Position numbers and translations under genes: made by a program. From Clostridiaceae bacterium (GTDB taxonomy: Bacteria > Bacillota > Clostridia > Lachnospirales > Lachnospiraceae), in assembly GCA_902363735.1 (NCBI GenBank), contig CABJBA010000006.1, positions 124,001 to 188,000 of the forward strand: a stretch of 64,000 nucleotides of DNA, given 5' to 3'. The notes beneath the pieces are model-generated. The model searched no databases. It was not told where the DNA came from and saw nothing but the letters and a program-made list of their open reading frames with translations. How positions within the stretch are numbered: position 1 is the first letter of the stretch; every line of letters begins with the position of its first letter. Of this stretch, positions 53,367 to 61,336 are shown one piece after another.

Positions 53367-54320
53367 ATGTGTACGGCTATTACTCTGCAGAATCGGCAGG
53401 GAGAAACATTTTTTGGAAGGACCATGGATTTTTCTTACGATATTGACCCTCACCTGTTTATTGTCCCAAAGAATTATGAATGGACCAACCGTGTAAATAT
53501 GACAGTCCTGTCCAATACCTACGGCTTTATCGGCATTGGACAGGAACTGGATGGAGAATTGTTCATTTTTGACGGAGTAAATGAAATGGGTTTTGCAGCA
53601 GCAGTTCTCTATTTTGCAGGCTATGCAAAGTATGACGCCTGCTCTGAGAATGGGATTGCAGCTTATGATTTTCTTAATTATATGCTGGGAAACTGCTCTT
53701 CGGTAGAGGAATTAAAAACATTGACAAAGGGCATTTCCATCGTAGGAGTGAAGGATCCGGTTACCGGAACTGCTGCTCCTCTTCACTGGATTGCAGTTGA
53801 CAGAAGCGGGGCTTGTGCTGTGGTGGAGATTACGGAAGAGGGAATGTCAGTTATGGAAAATCCTATGGGTGTTTTGACCAATAGTCCTGAGTTTCCCTGG
53901 CATATGACAAATCTGAGAAATTATATGACTGCTTCTCCCCGGCAGACAGAAGAGGCTTGTTGGGGGCAAGTGGAACTGTCTCCATTTGGACAGGGAGGAG
54001 GAACCATACCCCTGCCGGGAGGATTTACTTCACCCGAACGCTTTGTCCGGGTTTCCTATTTAAAATCCCATGTTCCTTTACCGGAAAATGGGCAAGAAGC
54101 GGTGAATTCCTGCTTTCACATCATGGAAAGCGTTTCCATTCCCAAGGGAGCTGTTATTACGGCCCGGAATGAATATGATTACACCAAATATACGGCATTT
54201 ATAAATGTCAATACCTGCGAATATTTTTTCAGAACTTATGATGATTTTCAAATTGGTACCACCAGGTTCTTCGAATACAATTTTCCGGTTCCGAGGCTTG
54301 TGAATCTTGGGGGATTGTAA
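53367..54320 (+). CDS. choloylglycine hydrolase family (bile salt hydrolase / penicillin V acylase-like)
   Basis: The 317-aa N-terminal nucleophile hydrolase starts MCTAIT, so removal of Met exposes Cys2 as nucleophile. The other family residues are present: Arg18, Asp21 (FGRTMDF), Asn72 (DGVNEMGF), Asn172 (VLTNSPEF) and Arg228 (ERFVRVSY). There is no signal peptide. Members cleave conjugated bile salts, penicillin V or acyl-homoserine lactones; substrate specificity cannot be settled here. The DGVNEMGFAAAVLYFAGYAKY loop differs from the better known lactobacillar bile salt hydrolases. GGGAGG precedes the start. Monocistronic. Confidence 0.87.
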   Translation: MCTAITLQNRQGETFFGRTMDFSYDIDPHLFIVPKNYEWTNRVNMTVLSNTYGFIGIGQELDGELFIFDGVNEMGFAAAVLYFAGYAKYDACSENGIAAYDFLNYMLGNCSSVEELKTLTKGISIVGVKDPVTGTAAPLHWIAVDRSGACAVVEITEEGMSVMENPMGVLTNSPEFPWHMTNLRNYMTASPRQTEEACWGQVELSPFGQGGGTIPLPGGFTSPERFVRVSYLKSHVPLPENGQEAVNSCFHIMESVSIPKGAVITARNEYDYTKYTAFINVNTCEYFFRTYDDFQIGTTRFFEYNFPVPRLVNLGGL

Positions 54321-54348
54321 TGAACAGAAAGGTTCAGAAAAGGGAGGA

Positions 54349-54374
54349 GGAGCTGATGACAAATCATCAGCTCC
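54349..54374 (+). terminator. hairpin after the choloylglycine hydrolase gene
   Basis: Perfect 11-base arms (54349-54359 and 54364-54374) with a CAAA loop; only a weak T-rich tail follows. Confidence 0.6.
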
Positions 54375-54499
54375 TGTATTATGAAAAAAAGTCTTTCAGC
54401 AATTCTTTGCTATGTTTACAGTATATCCATGAAACATGAAGAAATCATATTATTTCTGTAAAAGATTTTTAAATAAAATTTGAACAAAATATGAACATG

Positions 54500-54528
54500 T
54501 GGACAAATGCCCGGGTATTTGATAAAAT
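54500..54528 (+). promoter_or_regulatory. promoter of the cyclophilin gene
   Basis: TGGACA (54500-54505), a 17-base spacer and TAAAAT (54523-54528) lie 40 bases before the start. Confidence 0.6.
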
Positions 54529-54567
54529 ATTGCTAGATGAGAAATCTGACTCAGAAGGGAGAACAAC

Positions 54568-55086
54568 ATGAAGAATCCGGTAGTAACAATTACAATGGAA
54601 AACGGCGACGTAATGAAAGCAGAGCTGTATCCGGATATTGCACCAAACACAGTTAATAATTTTATCAGTCTTGTAGAAAAAGGTTTTTATGACGGACTGG
54701 TTTTTCACAGAGTAATCAGCGGCTTTATGATTCAGGGAGGTTGTCCGGAGGGAACAGGAACAGGCGGCCCCGGCTACTCCATCAATGGAGAATTCAGCCA
54801 GAATGGATTTACTAACGATTTAAAACATGACGAAGGTGTTTTGTCCATGGCAAGAGCCATGCATCCTGACTCAGCCGGTTCCCAGTTCTTTGTTATGCAC
54901 AAGGCATCTCCTCATTTAGACGGAGCTTATGCTGGATTTGGCAAGATTACAGAAGGAATGGACATTGTCAATAAGATTGCTGCTGTAAAGACTGATTACA
55001 GTGACCGTCCCATGGAGGAGCAGAAGATCCGCTCCATGACAGTGGATACCTTTGGAGAAGCTTATTCACAGCCAAAAGAGAGCTGA
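54568..55086 (+). CDS. ppiB: peptidyl-prolyl cis-trans isomerase (cyclophilin)
   Basis: It speeds proline isomerisation during protein folding in the cytoplasm. The 172-aa protein carries the cyclophilin blocks FYDGLVFHRVISGFMIQGG (catalytic Arg), GPGYSINGEF, LSMARAMHPDSAGSQFFV and the HLDGAYAGFGKI motif. No signal peptide. AGAAGGGAG precedes the ATG. A GNAT gene follows after four bases, so the two probably share a transcript. Confidence 0.94.
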   Translation: MKNPVVTITMENGDVMKAELYPDIAPNTVNNFISLVEKGFYDGLVFHRVISGFMIQGGCPEGTGTGGPGYSINGEFSQNGFTNDLKHDEGVLSMARAMHPDSAGSQFFVMHKASPHLDGAYAGFGKITEGMDIVNKIAAVKTDYSDRPMEEQKIRSMTVDTFGEAYSQPKES

Positions 55087-55090
55087 TACA

Positions 55091-55882
55091 ATGACCTTGG
55101 AGAGGCAGATTACCATAGAGGGAACCGCTTTCCAGGTCACTATATCCGATGACTGCAAAGCCCTGCAATCTGCTTATGCGGAAGGCAGGGCTGTTATTGG
55201 TTTATGGGACCCTCAAAAAAAAGATCAGTGCCTTACCCCGGCAGTTTATGCAATAAGAGATCCGGAGGACATTGACCCGTTTTTTTTGGAAAAGGTAGTG
55301 AGAAGAAGGCTGGGGCTTCCCTGGATTATTTGCCGGACCAGCCGTCTGACTGTCCGGGAAATGGTTCCGGGAGATTGTCTGCTGATTCCTGATGAGCCTG
55401 AGGCGGGAGAGGAAGAGGGCAATTTTTTAAAAAAAGAGTATTTAAAAGATTACATCAGATGCCAGTACGGCTTTTACGAATACGGAATCTGGGCTTTAGA
55501 GGAATCTGACAGCGGAAGACTGGTGGGTAAGGCCGGCCTTTCCAACTTCGATCTATCCGGTTATCCGGAGTTTTCCTCTGCTATAAAAAATAAGGTGAAT
55601 TTGCCCCGTGGACAAAGAGAGATCCCCCAGGAGGGGAATGATACCCCGTTGGAGCTGGGATATCATATTTTCGCTCCATACAGGAATCAGGGATATGCAA
55701 AGGAAGCTTGCCAAGCCATTCTACAATATGGGGACAGAGAGATTTCCGGGCAGATTTATGCCAGAATAGACAGGACAAATCTTCCTTCCATAAAGCTGGC
55801 AAAGAGTCTGGGCTTTCGGCTTATAGCCCAAGGACATAGAGAACCAGCTTTAAGCTTATGTCTGTACGGGTGGAATTGCTGA
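55091..55882 (+). CDS. GNAT-family acetyltransferase with N-terminal extension
   Basis: ATG 55091 follows the cyclophilin stop by four bases; an in-frame ATG at 55052 inside that gene is possible but less likely. The 263-aa protein has an N-terminal domain of about 90 residues of unknown type (beginning LERQITIEGTAFQVTI), then an acetyltransferase domain (about 100-260) with ELGYHIFAPYRNQGYAKEAC, where the Q/RxxGxA motif binds acetyl-CoA, and TNLPSIKLAKSLGFRL near the end. The substrate is unknown. Its last 62 bases overlap the 3' end of the converging gene. Confidence 0.8.
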   Translation: MTLERQITIEGTAFQVTISDDCKALQSAYAEGRAVIGLWDPQKKDQCLTPAVYAIRDPEDIDPFFLEKVVRRRLGLPWIICRTSRLTVREMVPGDCLLIPDEPEAGEEEGNFLKKEYLKDYIRCQYGFYEYGIWALEESDSGRLVGKAGLSNFDLSGYPEFSSAIKNKVNLPRGQREIPQEGNDTPLELGYHIFAPYRNQGYAKEACQAILQYGDREISGQIYARIDRTNLPSIKLAKSLGFRLIAQGHREPALSLCLYGWNC

Positions 55883-56522
55883 CAACAGAAAGAACCGGTT
55901 CTTCCATGGAAAGACCAGTCCGCTGGCAGAAGTCAGTTTCACCGATGAGAACTCCCGTTGCCGTGGTTTCGCCTGTTTCTTCATTGGTGGTCATATAAAG
56001 GCGATCCTTTACTTTTTCGTATACCTCAGCCGGAAGAAATTCTTTCAAGTCAATAAAGCCGCCCAGAGAGCCGTAATGGTTGGCGGTTTCGGGATTTCCA
56101 ATCATAATATCCAGATCCTTGGAAGAGATCACTGCTGTTATTTTTGCAAGAGAAGCATAGGTGAGCTCGCTCATAGCAGCCTCGTCAAAGGTCAGGGATA
56201 TGGAGGAATCCACATCAATTTTCACATCTTCTGCAAGTCCTGCGTACTGGCGGAAATCCTGGTCAAAGTAAGAGGACAGGCGGTCAGTGTCACTGCCTGG
56301 TCTGCTATTTAAGATAAAGCAGGAAAGGGCTGTTTCAAACCGGTTTTGGTACATGGCGGAGCCAATAGAGCCTATGAGGGTCAGGGCTATCAGAATGCCT
56401 AAAATGGGAATCTTATAATATTCCCAGATATACCAAAGCCTGTCCTTTAGGTTCATGTTCTTCAGCTTTCGCTTTTCCTCCTGCAGGGAATCTTTTAAGG
56501 TTTTGTCTTCATAAGGTGTCAT
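55821..56522 (-). CDS. membrane-anchored protein of unknown function
   Basis: I choose ATG 56522, eight bases after AAAGAGG; an ATG seven codons earlier lies before this site. The 233-aa protein has a charged cytoplasmic N-terminus (about 1-40), one membrane helix (about 41-60, ILGILIALTLIGSIGSAMY) and an outside domain of about 170 residues. That domain contains DLDIMIGNPETANHYGSLGG and FIDLKEFLPAEVYEK, which recalls extracellular solute-binding folds, but this is only an impression. No family recognised. Its 3' end overlaps the opposite GNAT gene by 62 bases. Confidence 0.65.
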   Translation of the reverse strand: MTPYEDKTLKDSLQEEKRKLKNMNLKDRLWYIWEYYKIPILGILIALTLIGSIGSAMYQNRFETALSCFILNSRPGSDTDRLSSYFDQDFRQYAGLAEDVKIDVDSSISLTFDEAAMSELTYASLAKITAVISSKDLDIMIGNPETANHYGSLGGFIDLKEFLPAEVYEKVKDRLYMTTNEETGETTATGVLIGETDFCQRTGLSMEEPVLSVVSNSTRTDISLKLVLYVLGL

Positions 56523-56656
56523 GGTCTGCGCCTCTTTCTTCATTTATTTCCGCAAGCAATGAGCCATCTGACTGCGGGAACTTTTTTGATTATACCATAT
56601 GAGAGACTGCTTTCCTTAAAAAAATTATGAAATTTTGATGAAATAAGGGAGAAGAT

Positions 56657-56685
56657 TTGATTTTCACGGACACATAGGCTATAAT
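56657..56685 (+). promoter_or_regulatory. promoter of the DUF624 gene
   Basis: TTGATT (56657-56662), a 17-base spacer and TATAAT (56680-56685) lie 35 bases before the start. Confidence 0.7.
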
Positions 56686-56719
56686 ATGTTCCAACTATAC
56701 ATTTGGAGGGGAACAACAT

Positions 56720-57421
56720 ATGTTTTCTAATTTTTTTAATTATGACAATCCGGTCTGGCGGTTTATCGGCAAATTCGGAGACCTGATTATTTTAAACATC
56801 CTATGGGTTGTGTGCAGTCTTCCGATTTTTACCATAGGAGCTTCTACTACGGCAGTTTATTATGTAACCTTAAAGCTGGCCAGAGATGACGATGGATATA
56901 CCATCCGTTCGTTTTTTAAGTCCTTTAAGGAGAACTTTAAACAGGCCACAGCCATCTGGCTGATTCTGCTGGCAGCAGGCATAATTCTTGGAATCGATTT
57001 ATATTTCTTTACCCGAATGTTTACGGGCGGAGAGCGCTTTAGAACTGTAATGCTTACCATATTTATTGCCATGGTTTTAATCTATGGAGCAATCTTCACT
57101 TACATCTTTCCTTTGCAGGCCAGATTTTTCAATACGATCAGGCGTACCTTTTTCAATGCTTTTTTCATGTCCCTGCGCCATTTATTCCGTACGATCGGAA
57201 TCCTGGCTATTGACGGAGCTCTGGTTTTTGCCGGATTTGTACTTTTGATTCCCCCTGTTATGATGATATTGATGCTCTTTGGCTTTCCTCTTATTGCGTT
57301 TATCAATTCCTACATCCTTTCCCCTGTATTCCAGCGGTATACACCGGAAGAAAAGAGGGATGGTGAGGAATTAAGACCTTTATTTGCCGATGAAGACCGA
57401 GAAAAAAGTTCAGGCAACTAA
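56720..57421 (+). CDS. YesL/DUF624 family membrane protein
   Basis: The 233-aa protein has five membrane helices and the DUF624 features: WRFIGKFGDLIILNILWVVCSLPIFTIGAS at the start, then AVYYVTLKLARDDDGY, and a late helix pair. YesL-type proteins often lie near carbohydrate ABC transporters and have no proven role; none is nearby here. GGAGGGG stands before the ATG. A weak hairpin with a long loop (AGCACTG 57445-57451 with CAGTGCT 57480-57486, then ATTTT) follows. Confidence 0.85.
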   Translation: MFSNFFNYDNPVWRFIGKFGDLIILNILWVVCSLPIFTIGASTTAVYYVTLKLARDDDGYTIRSFFKSFKENFKQATAIWLILLAAGIILGIDLYFFTRMFTGGERFRTVMLTIFIAMVLIYGAIFTYIFPLQARFFNTIRRTFFNAFFMSLRHLFRTIGILAIDGALVFAGFVLLIPPVMMILMLFGFPLIAFINSYILSPVFQRYTPEEKRDGEELRPLFADEDREKSSGN

Positions 57422-57444
57422 TTTAGAACGGCAGAAGATTAACC

Positions 57445-57490
57445 AGCACTGCTTCGGAAATCGAGACTGATTACCGGACCAGTGCTATTT
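57445..57490 (+). terminator. possible terminator after the DUF624 gene
   Basis: Seven-base arms AGCACTG / CAGTGCT enclose a 28-base loop with further short pairing (CGG/CCG), then ATTTTC. Confidence 0.45.
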
Positions 57491-57519
57491 TCGTATAAAG
57501 GGCTTGTGCTTTTCTTTAT

Positions 57520-57535
57520 TTTAGTATATACTAAA
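57520..57535. promoter_or_regulatory. 16-base perfect palindrome upstream of ispE
   Basis: TTTAGTATATACTAAA is a perfect palindrome 60 bases before the ispE start; a second overlapping repeat, GTATAC at both ends of a short stretch, continues to about 57545. It may be an operator, possibly for the GntR regulator encoded next. Confidence 0.45.
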
Positions 57536-57595
57536 CACAGTATACAAAAAAATACAAAAATACAATCCATAAACCAAAAGTGAGGATACCTGCCT

Positions 57596-58501
57596 ATGAT
57601 AAGATATCTGGGGTTAAAAGCCTATGGTAAGATAAATCTGGGACTTGATGTTTTGAGAAAAAGGGAAGACGGGTATCATGATGTGCGTATGATCATGCAG
57701 ACCGTAGGCCTTTATGATAAGATTGATATTTATTTAAAAGAGACACCGGGAATTGAGATTGTGACCAATCTTTTTTATCTGCCTGTCAATGAGAACAACC
57801 TGGTTTACAAAGCGGCCAGTCTTCTTATGGATGAGTTTCAAATTACCCAGGGTGTCCGCATTCATTTAAAGAAGTTCATCCCTGTTTCTGCCGGTATGGC
57901 AGGTGGAAGCAGTGATGCGGCCTCTGTGCTCTTTGGGATCAACAAAATGTTCAGGCTGGGACTGACCAGACAGGATCTGATGGAGCGTGGGGTTAAAATA
58001 GGAGCAGATGTGCCCTACTGCATTATGAGGGGGACTGCTTTAAGTGAAGGAATTGGTGAAGTCTTAACTCCTCTTCAGGATATGCCCCAGTGTCAGGTGC
58101 TGATTGCAAAGCCGGGAGTCAGCGTTTCCACCAAGTTTGTCTATGACAACCTGGATGCAGCAGGACTGAAGGAATCGGATCATCCTGATATTGACGGAAT
58201 GATCAGTGCCATTAAGAGCCGGGATATCTATCAGGTGTCGGCCCGTCTGGGAAATGTGTTGGAAACAGTTACCATACCGGAATATCCGGTAATTGCCCAG
58301 ATTAAAGACCGGATGAAGGAAGCAGGTGCAGTCAATGCCCTTATGAGCGGGAGCGGCCCTACTGTGTTCGGGATATTTACCAGTCCACAGGCTGCTGAGA
58401 AGGCTTATGAAGATATGAGGTACGGAGAGGGAAAGAATCTTGCGAAACAGGTTTTTCTGACGAATTTTTACAATACCAGGGAGGTTGCTAATGAGCAGTG
58501 A
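57596..58501 (+). CDS. ispE: 4-diphosphocytidyl-2-C-methyl-D-erythritol kinase
   Basis: It phosphorylates CDP-methylerythritol in the MEP route to isoprenoids. The 301-aa GHMP kinase shows the substrate motif LKAYGKINLGLDVL, the ATP-binding loop PVSAGMAGGSSDAASVLFG and the C-terminal MSGSGPTVFGIF. The start follows a long AT-rich leader; GTGAGGA is the nearest ribosome binding site. Its 3' end overlaps the gntR gene by 11 bases, so this housekeeping enzyme and a regulator are coupled. Confidence 0.95.
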   Translation: MIRYLGLKAYGKINLGLDVLRKREDGYHDVRMIMQTVGLYDKIDIYLKETPGIEIVTNLFYLPVNENNLVYKAASLLMDEFQITQGVRIHLKKFIPVSAGMAGGSSDAASVLFGINKMFRLGLTRQDLMERGVKIGADVPYCIMRGTALSEGIGEVLTPLQDMPQCQVLIAKPGVSVSTKFVYDNLDAAGLKESDHPDIDGMISAIKSRDIYQVSARLGNVLETVTIPEYPVIAQIKDRMKEAGAVNALMSGSGPTVFGIFTSPQAAEKAYEDMRYGEGKNLAKQVFLTNFYNTREVANEQ

Positions 58502-59168
58502 ATTAAAGGTAAACATGAATGAATATCTGCCTTTGCGGGATGTTGTATTTAATACCTTAAGGCAGGCTATTTTAAAGGGAGAACTGGCGCCGGGAGAGAG
58601 GCTGATGGAGATTCAGCTGGCAGACCGCCTGGGAGTCAGCCGGACTCCTATCCGGGAAGCCATCAGAAAGCTGGAACTGGAGGGCCTTGTTTTGATGATA
58701 CCCAGAAAGGGAGCCGAGGTAGCCAGAATTTCTGAGAAAAGCTTAAGGGATGTATTGGAGGTCCGCAGATCTTTGGAAGAGCTTGCTATTGAGCTTGCCT
58801 GCCAGAGAATGGATACTGAGGCCGTGGAGGAACTTGAAAAGAAACAGGAAGAGTTTAGGAATGCTGTTTTAAATGGCAATGCTATGGAGATCGCAGAAAC
58901 CGACGAAGCCTATCATGATGTAATCTTTAAGGGAACCTGCAACGACAGGCTGGTCCAGATGATCAACAATTTAAGGGAACAAATGTACCGTTACCGTCTG
59001 GAATATATTAAGGATAAGGACAAACGTCAGGCGCTTGTGACAGAGCATGAAAGTATTTTAGAGGCGGTGCGCAAGGGTCATATCATGGATGCCAAGGAAG
59101 CTATGAGAGAACATATCGATAACCAGGAGATTACAGTTTCGAAGAATATAAAAGAACGGGATTCTTAA
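58491..59168 (+). CDS. GntR-family regulator with FCD domain
   Basis: The ATG at 58491 lies seven bases after GGGAGG and overlaps the ispE stop; a TTG six bases earlier is not needed. The 225-aa protein has an N-terminal winged helix (about 10-75: LREAI-type LKGELAPGERLMEIQLADRL and VSRTPIREAIRKLELEGLV) and an all-helical FCD effector domain (about 85-215) that in relatives binds carboxylic acids through His/Asp metal ligands. Its targets are unknown; its own operon is the natural first guess. A 65-aa gene follows after 12 bases. Confidence 0.92.
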   Translation: MSSELKVNMNEYLPLRDVVFNTLRQAILKGELAPGERLMEIQLADRLGVSRTPIREAIRKLELEGLVLMIPRKGAEVARISEKSLRDVLEVRRSLEELAIELACQRMDTEAVEELEKKQEEFRNAVLNGNAMEIAETDEAYHDVIFKGTCNDRLVQMINNLREQMYRYRLEYIKDKDKRQALVTEHESILEAVRKGHIMDAKEAMREHIDNQEITVSKNIKERDS

Positions 59169-59180
59169 GGAGAGCGGCTT

Positions 59181-59378
59181 ATGACATTTAAGGAGAAGTA
59201 TCTGGCTGGAGAAGTAGAATTTGAAGCCATTGATGATTATGTAGATGAGTGGAACAATAGCAATACAGACCAGACTCTGGCAAAGTTTTTGGGCTTTGAC
59301 GCAGAGGAAGAGGATTTATGGATTGAGGAAAGCGATGAAGCTTTAAAGGAACTTTTAGATAAGCTGAAGTTGTCCTAA
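59181..59378 (+). CDS. small acidic protein of unknown function
   Basis: The 65-aa, strongly acidic protein (KYLAGEVEFEAIDDYVDEWN, FDAEEEDLWIEESDEALKE) is helical and has no membrane segment. It starts 12 bases after gntR with AAGGAGAG in front and is probably its co-transcribed partner. I have seen similar small acidic clostridial proteins but cannot name a family. A role as an inhibitor or accessory of the adjacent regulator is speculation. Confidence 0.6.
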   Translation: MTFKEKYLAGEVEFEAIDDYVDEWNNSNTDQTLAKFLGFDAEEEDLWIEESDEALKELLDKLKLS

Positions 59379-59449
59379 CGCCAAAGGAAGATTCTTAGGG
59401 CTGTAAAAATAAACATAATGGTAAAAATTATTAAATAAGTATAACATTG

Positions 59450-59478
59450 TTGACAGGGTGACAATGTGTCATTATAAT
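59450..59478 (+). promoter_or_regulatory. consensus promoter of the tetR-efflux operon
   Basis: TTGACA (59450-59455), a spacer of exactly 17 bases and TATAAT (59473-59478), both perfect consensus. Such strength suits a promoter held down by a repressor. Confidence 0.9.
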
Positions 59479-59499
59479 AAGTGACATGTTGTCACCCTG
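59454..59499. promoter_or_regulatory. double-palindrome TetR operator
   Basis: Two palindromes, TGACA-ATG-TGTCA (59459-59471) and GTGACA-TGT-TGTCAC (59481-59495), have centres 23 bases apart and bracket the -10. Together they form a larger inverted repeat whose outer 11 bases, CAGGGTGACAA (59454-59464) and TTGTCACCCTG (59489-59499), match perfectly. The tetR gene starts 44 bases later. The site would block the promoter by binding one or two dimers. Confidence 0.85.
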
Positions 59500-59542
59500 T
59501 GTTTGTTCTTTCACAGGGCAAAATACAGAGAGAGGTGAGAAA

Positions 59543-60157
59543 ATGCCGACGGAGCGGTTTTATAATCTTCCAGCGGGAAAAAGGAAAACGATTTGCGAAG
59601 CTGCAATGGAAGAATTTATCCGTGTACCCTTTGAAAAGGTATCAATTAATAAGATGATTCAAAGGGCAGGAATATCCAGGGGCAGCTTTTATACTTATTT
59701 TCAGGATAAGATTGATGTACTGGCCTGCATTTTCGAGGATGCTGCAGAAACGGTGCTGGAAAGCTGGAAAGCGTGTTCGGAAAAAAATAGCGGGAATCTT
59801 TGGAAAACTGCAGAATCTTTCTTTGATTACAGCATTACCAACACAAAGGAGCATATGTTAATGTTGAAAAACCTTTCGGAAAGTGAAAAAATGTTTGGTG
59901 AGATCCATAAAATGCGTCAAAACTATGACACTGGCTTATATGCCTTTTTAGAAAGGATGTATGAACCCATAGACAAAAGTGATTTTAAGGATCAGACCAT
60001 GGAAACCTTTGAAAATCTCATAGCTATGATATTTTTGGAGCTGATTCACTGTATGGGCTGGCATTACCATCATCCGGAAGATGAAGAAAAGATTAAGAAA
60101 GTGTTCCGAAAGAAATTAGAAATTCTTCAGTATGGAATTTGTAAATGTCAACTATAA
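59543..60157 (+). CDS. TetR-family repressor of the efflux operon
   Basis: ATG 59543 follows AGAGGTGAG; an earlier in-frame ATG at 59486 lies inside the operator and is unlikely. The 204-aa protein has the TetR helix-turn-helix (about 10-55: KRKTICEAAMEEF and INKMIQRAGISRGSFYTYF) and a helical ligand domain. It should bind the double palindrome just upstream and shut off itself and the RND pump genes until a substrate drug or metabolite binds. The efflux genes follow 24 bases after its stop. Confidence 0.93.
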   Translation: MPTERFYNLPAGKRKTICEAAMEEFIRVPFEKVSINKMIQRAGISRGSFYTYFQDKIDVLACIFEDAAETVLESWKACSEKNSGNLWKTAESFFDYSITNTKEHMLMLKNLSESEKMFGEIHKMRQNYDTGLYAFLERMYEPIDKSDFKDQTMETFENLIAMIFLELIHCMGWHYHHPEDEEKIKKVFRKKLEILQYGICKCQL

Positions 60158-60181
60158 TGCGATTAAATGAAGGAGTTTGTC

Positions 60182-61324
60182 ATGACAAAGAAAAAAATAT
60201 TTATCATTGCGGGCGCAGTTGTGGTAACCGCTGCCCTGGCAGGCTTAATTCTTCCCAATGTTTTGGGAGGAAATAAGGAGGAATTTGTTGCTGAAGCGCC
60301 TCCTGCCGTAAGTGTAGAGAAGCCTCAGGTCCGGTCTCTCCAGTTGTCCAGTGAACTGATCGGTACCATAGAGCCTTCCAGTATTGTCTATATCACCCCG
60401 CTTGGTGCAGGGGAAATTACCGGGGTAAACGTCCAGACAGGAGATATGGTTTCTGTAGGACAGCTCCTTTGTGTCATTGATACAAAGCAGGTAGAAAGCT
60501 CCAGGATCATGGTGGAAACCGCCAGAATTACATATGAGGACGCAAAAAAGAACTTGGACCGTATGGCTATTCTCCACGCAGCAGGTGATGTGGCTGATGC
60601 TGATTACCAGTCTCTTGCAGATAAGGTGGAAATGGCAAGGCTCCAGTATGAAAGTGCCAAGATCGGATACAACCTTCAGATGGAAAGCAGCCAGGTAACG
60701 GCTCCCATAGCAGGACGGGTGGAAAGCTTTAACGTGAAGGTTCACGACATGGTATCTCCTCAGACCGTTATCGGTGTCATATCAGGAGAAGGCGGAACTG
60801 GCGTAACTTTTTACGCTTCTGAGCGCATTGTAAGCGGCTTAAAAACAGGAGACACCATTCAGGTGGAGAAAAACGGAGCTGGTTATGATGCTTCGATCAC
60901 AGAGGTCAGCACCATGGTGGATGCGGCAAGCGGTTTGTTCAAAGTTAAGGCTGCCATTCCCGGAGGGGATGGGCTAGCTACAGGCACTTCTGTAAAACTT
61001 TCCGTAGTTTCCCAGAAAGCGGAAAATGTTGTTACAGTTCCTGTGGACAGTGTTTATTATGAAGGCGGAGAATCCTTTATTTATACATATGTGGATGGTG
61101 TTTTAAAGAGAAATTCTGTAACCATAGGGCTGGCAGACGATGATTATGCAGAGGTCAAAGAAGGGATCACAACAGAAGACCAGGTAATTAACACATGGAC
61201 CAGCGAATTGTACGAAGGATCAAAGGTCACTCTGGCAGACGGAAATGGAGAGGAATCCCAGGCAGCAGACAGCACAGCAGAAACAGAAGAAACCGGGGCA
61301 CAAACTTCTGGTTCCGGACAATAA
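60182..61324 (+). CDS. RND efflux periplasmic-adaptor-type (MFP/HlyD) protein
   Basis: I choose ATG 60182, seven bases after AAGGAG; an ATG at 60167 overlaps this site. The 380-aa protein has an N-terminal membrane anchor (about 7-25), a barrel-sandwich/lipoyl half (PLGAGEITGVNVQTGDMVSVGQ), a coiled-coil hairpin (about 100-155) and the second half (VTAPIAGRVESFNVKVHDMVS), then a beta barrel. The C-terminal 25 residues are Gln/Glu/Ser/Thr-rich. In a Gram-positive cell it would sit on the outside of the membrane and join the RND pump to the wall or export path. Confidence 0.92.
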   Translation: MTKKKIFIIAGAVVVTAALAGLILPNVLGGNKEEFVAEAPPAVSVEKPQVRSLQLSSELIGTIEPSSIVYITPLGAGEITGVNVQTGDMVSVGQLLCVIDTKQVESSRIMVETARITYEDAKKNLDRMAILHAAGDVADADYQSLADKVEMARLQYESAKIGYNLQMESSQVTAPIAGRVESFNVKVHDMVSPQTVIGVISGEGGTGVTFYASERIVSGLKTGDTIQVEKNGAGYDASITEVSTMVDAASGLFKVKAAIPGGDGLATGTSVKLSVVSQKAENVVTVPVDSVYYEGGESFIYTYVDGVLKRNSVTIGLADDDYAEVKEGITTEDQVINTWTSELYEGSKVTLADGNGEESQAADSTAETEETGAQTSGSGQ

Positions 61325-61336
61325 GGGGGCGGTAGA

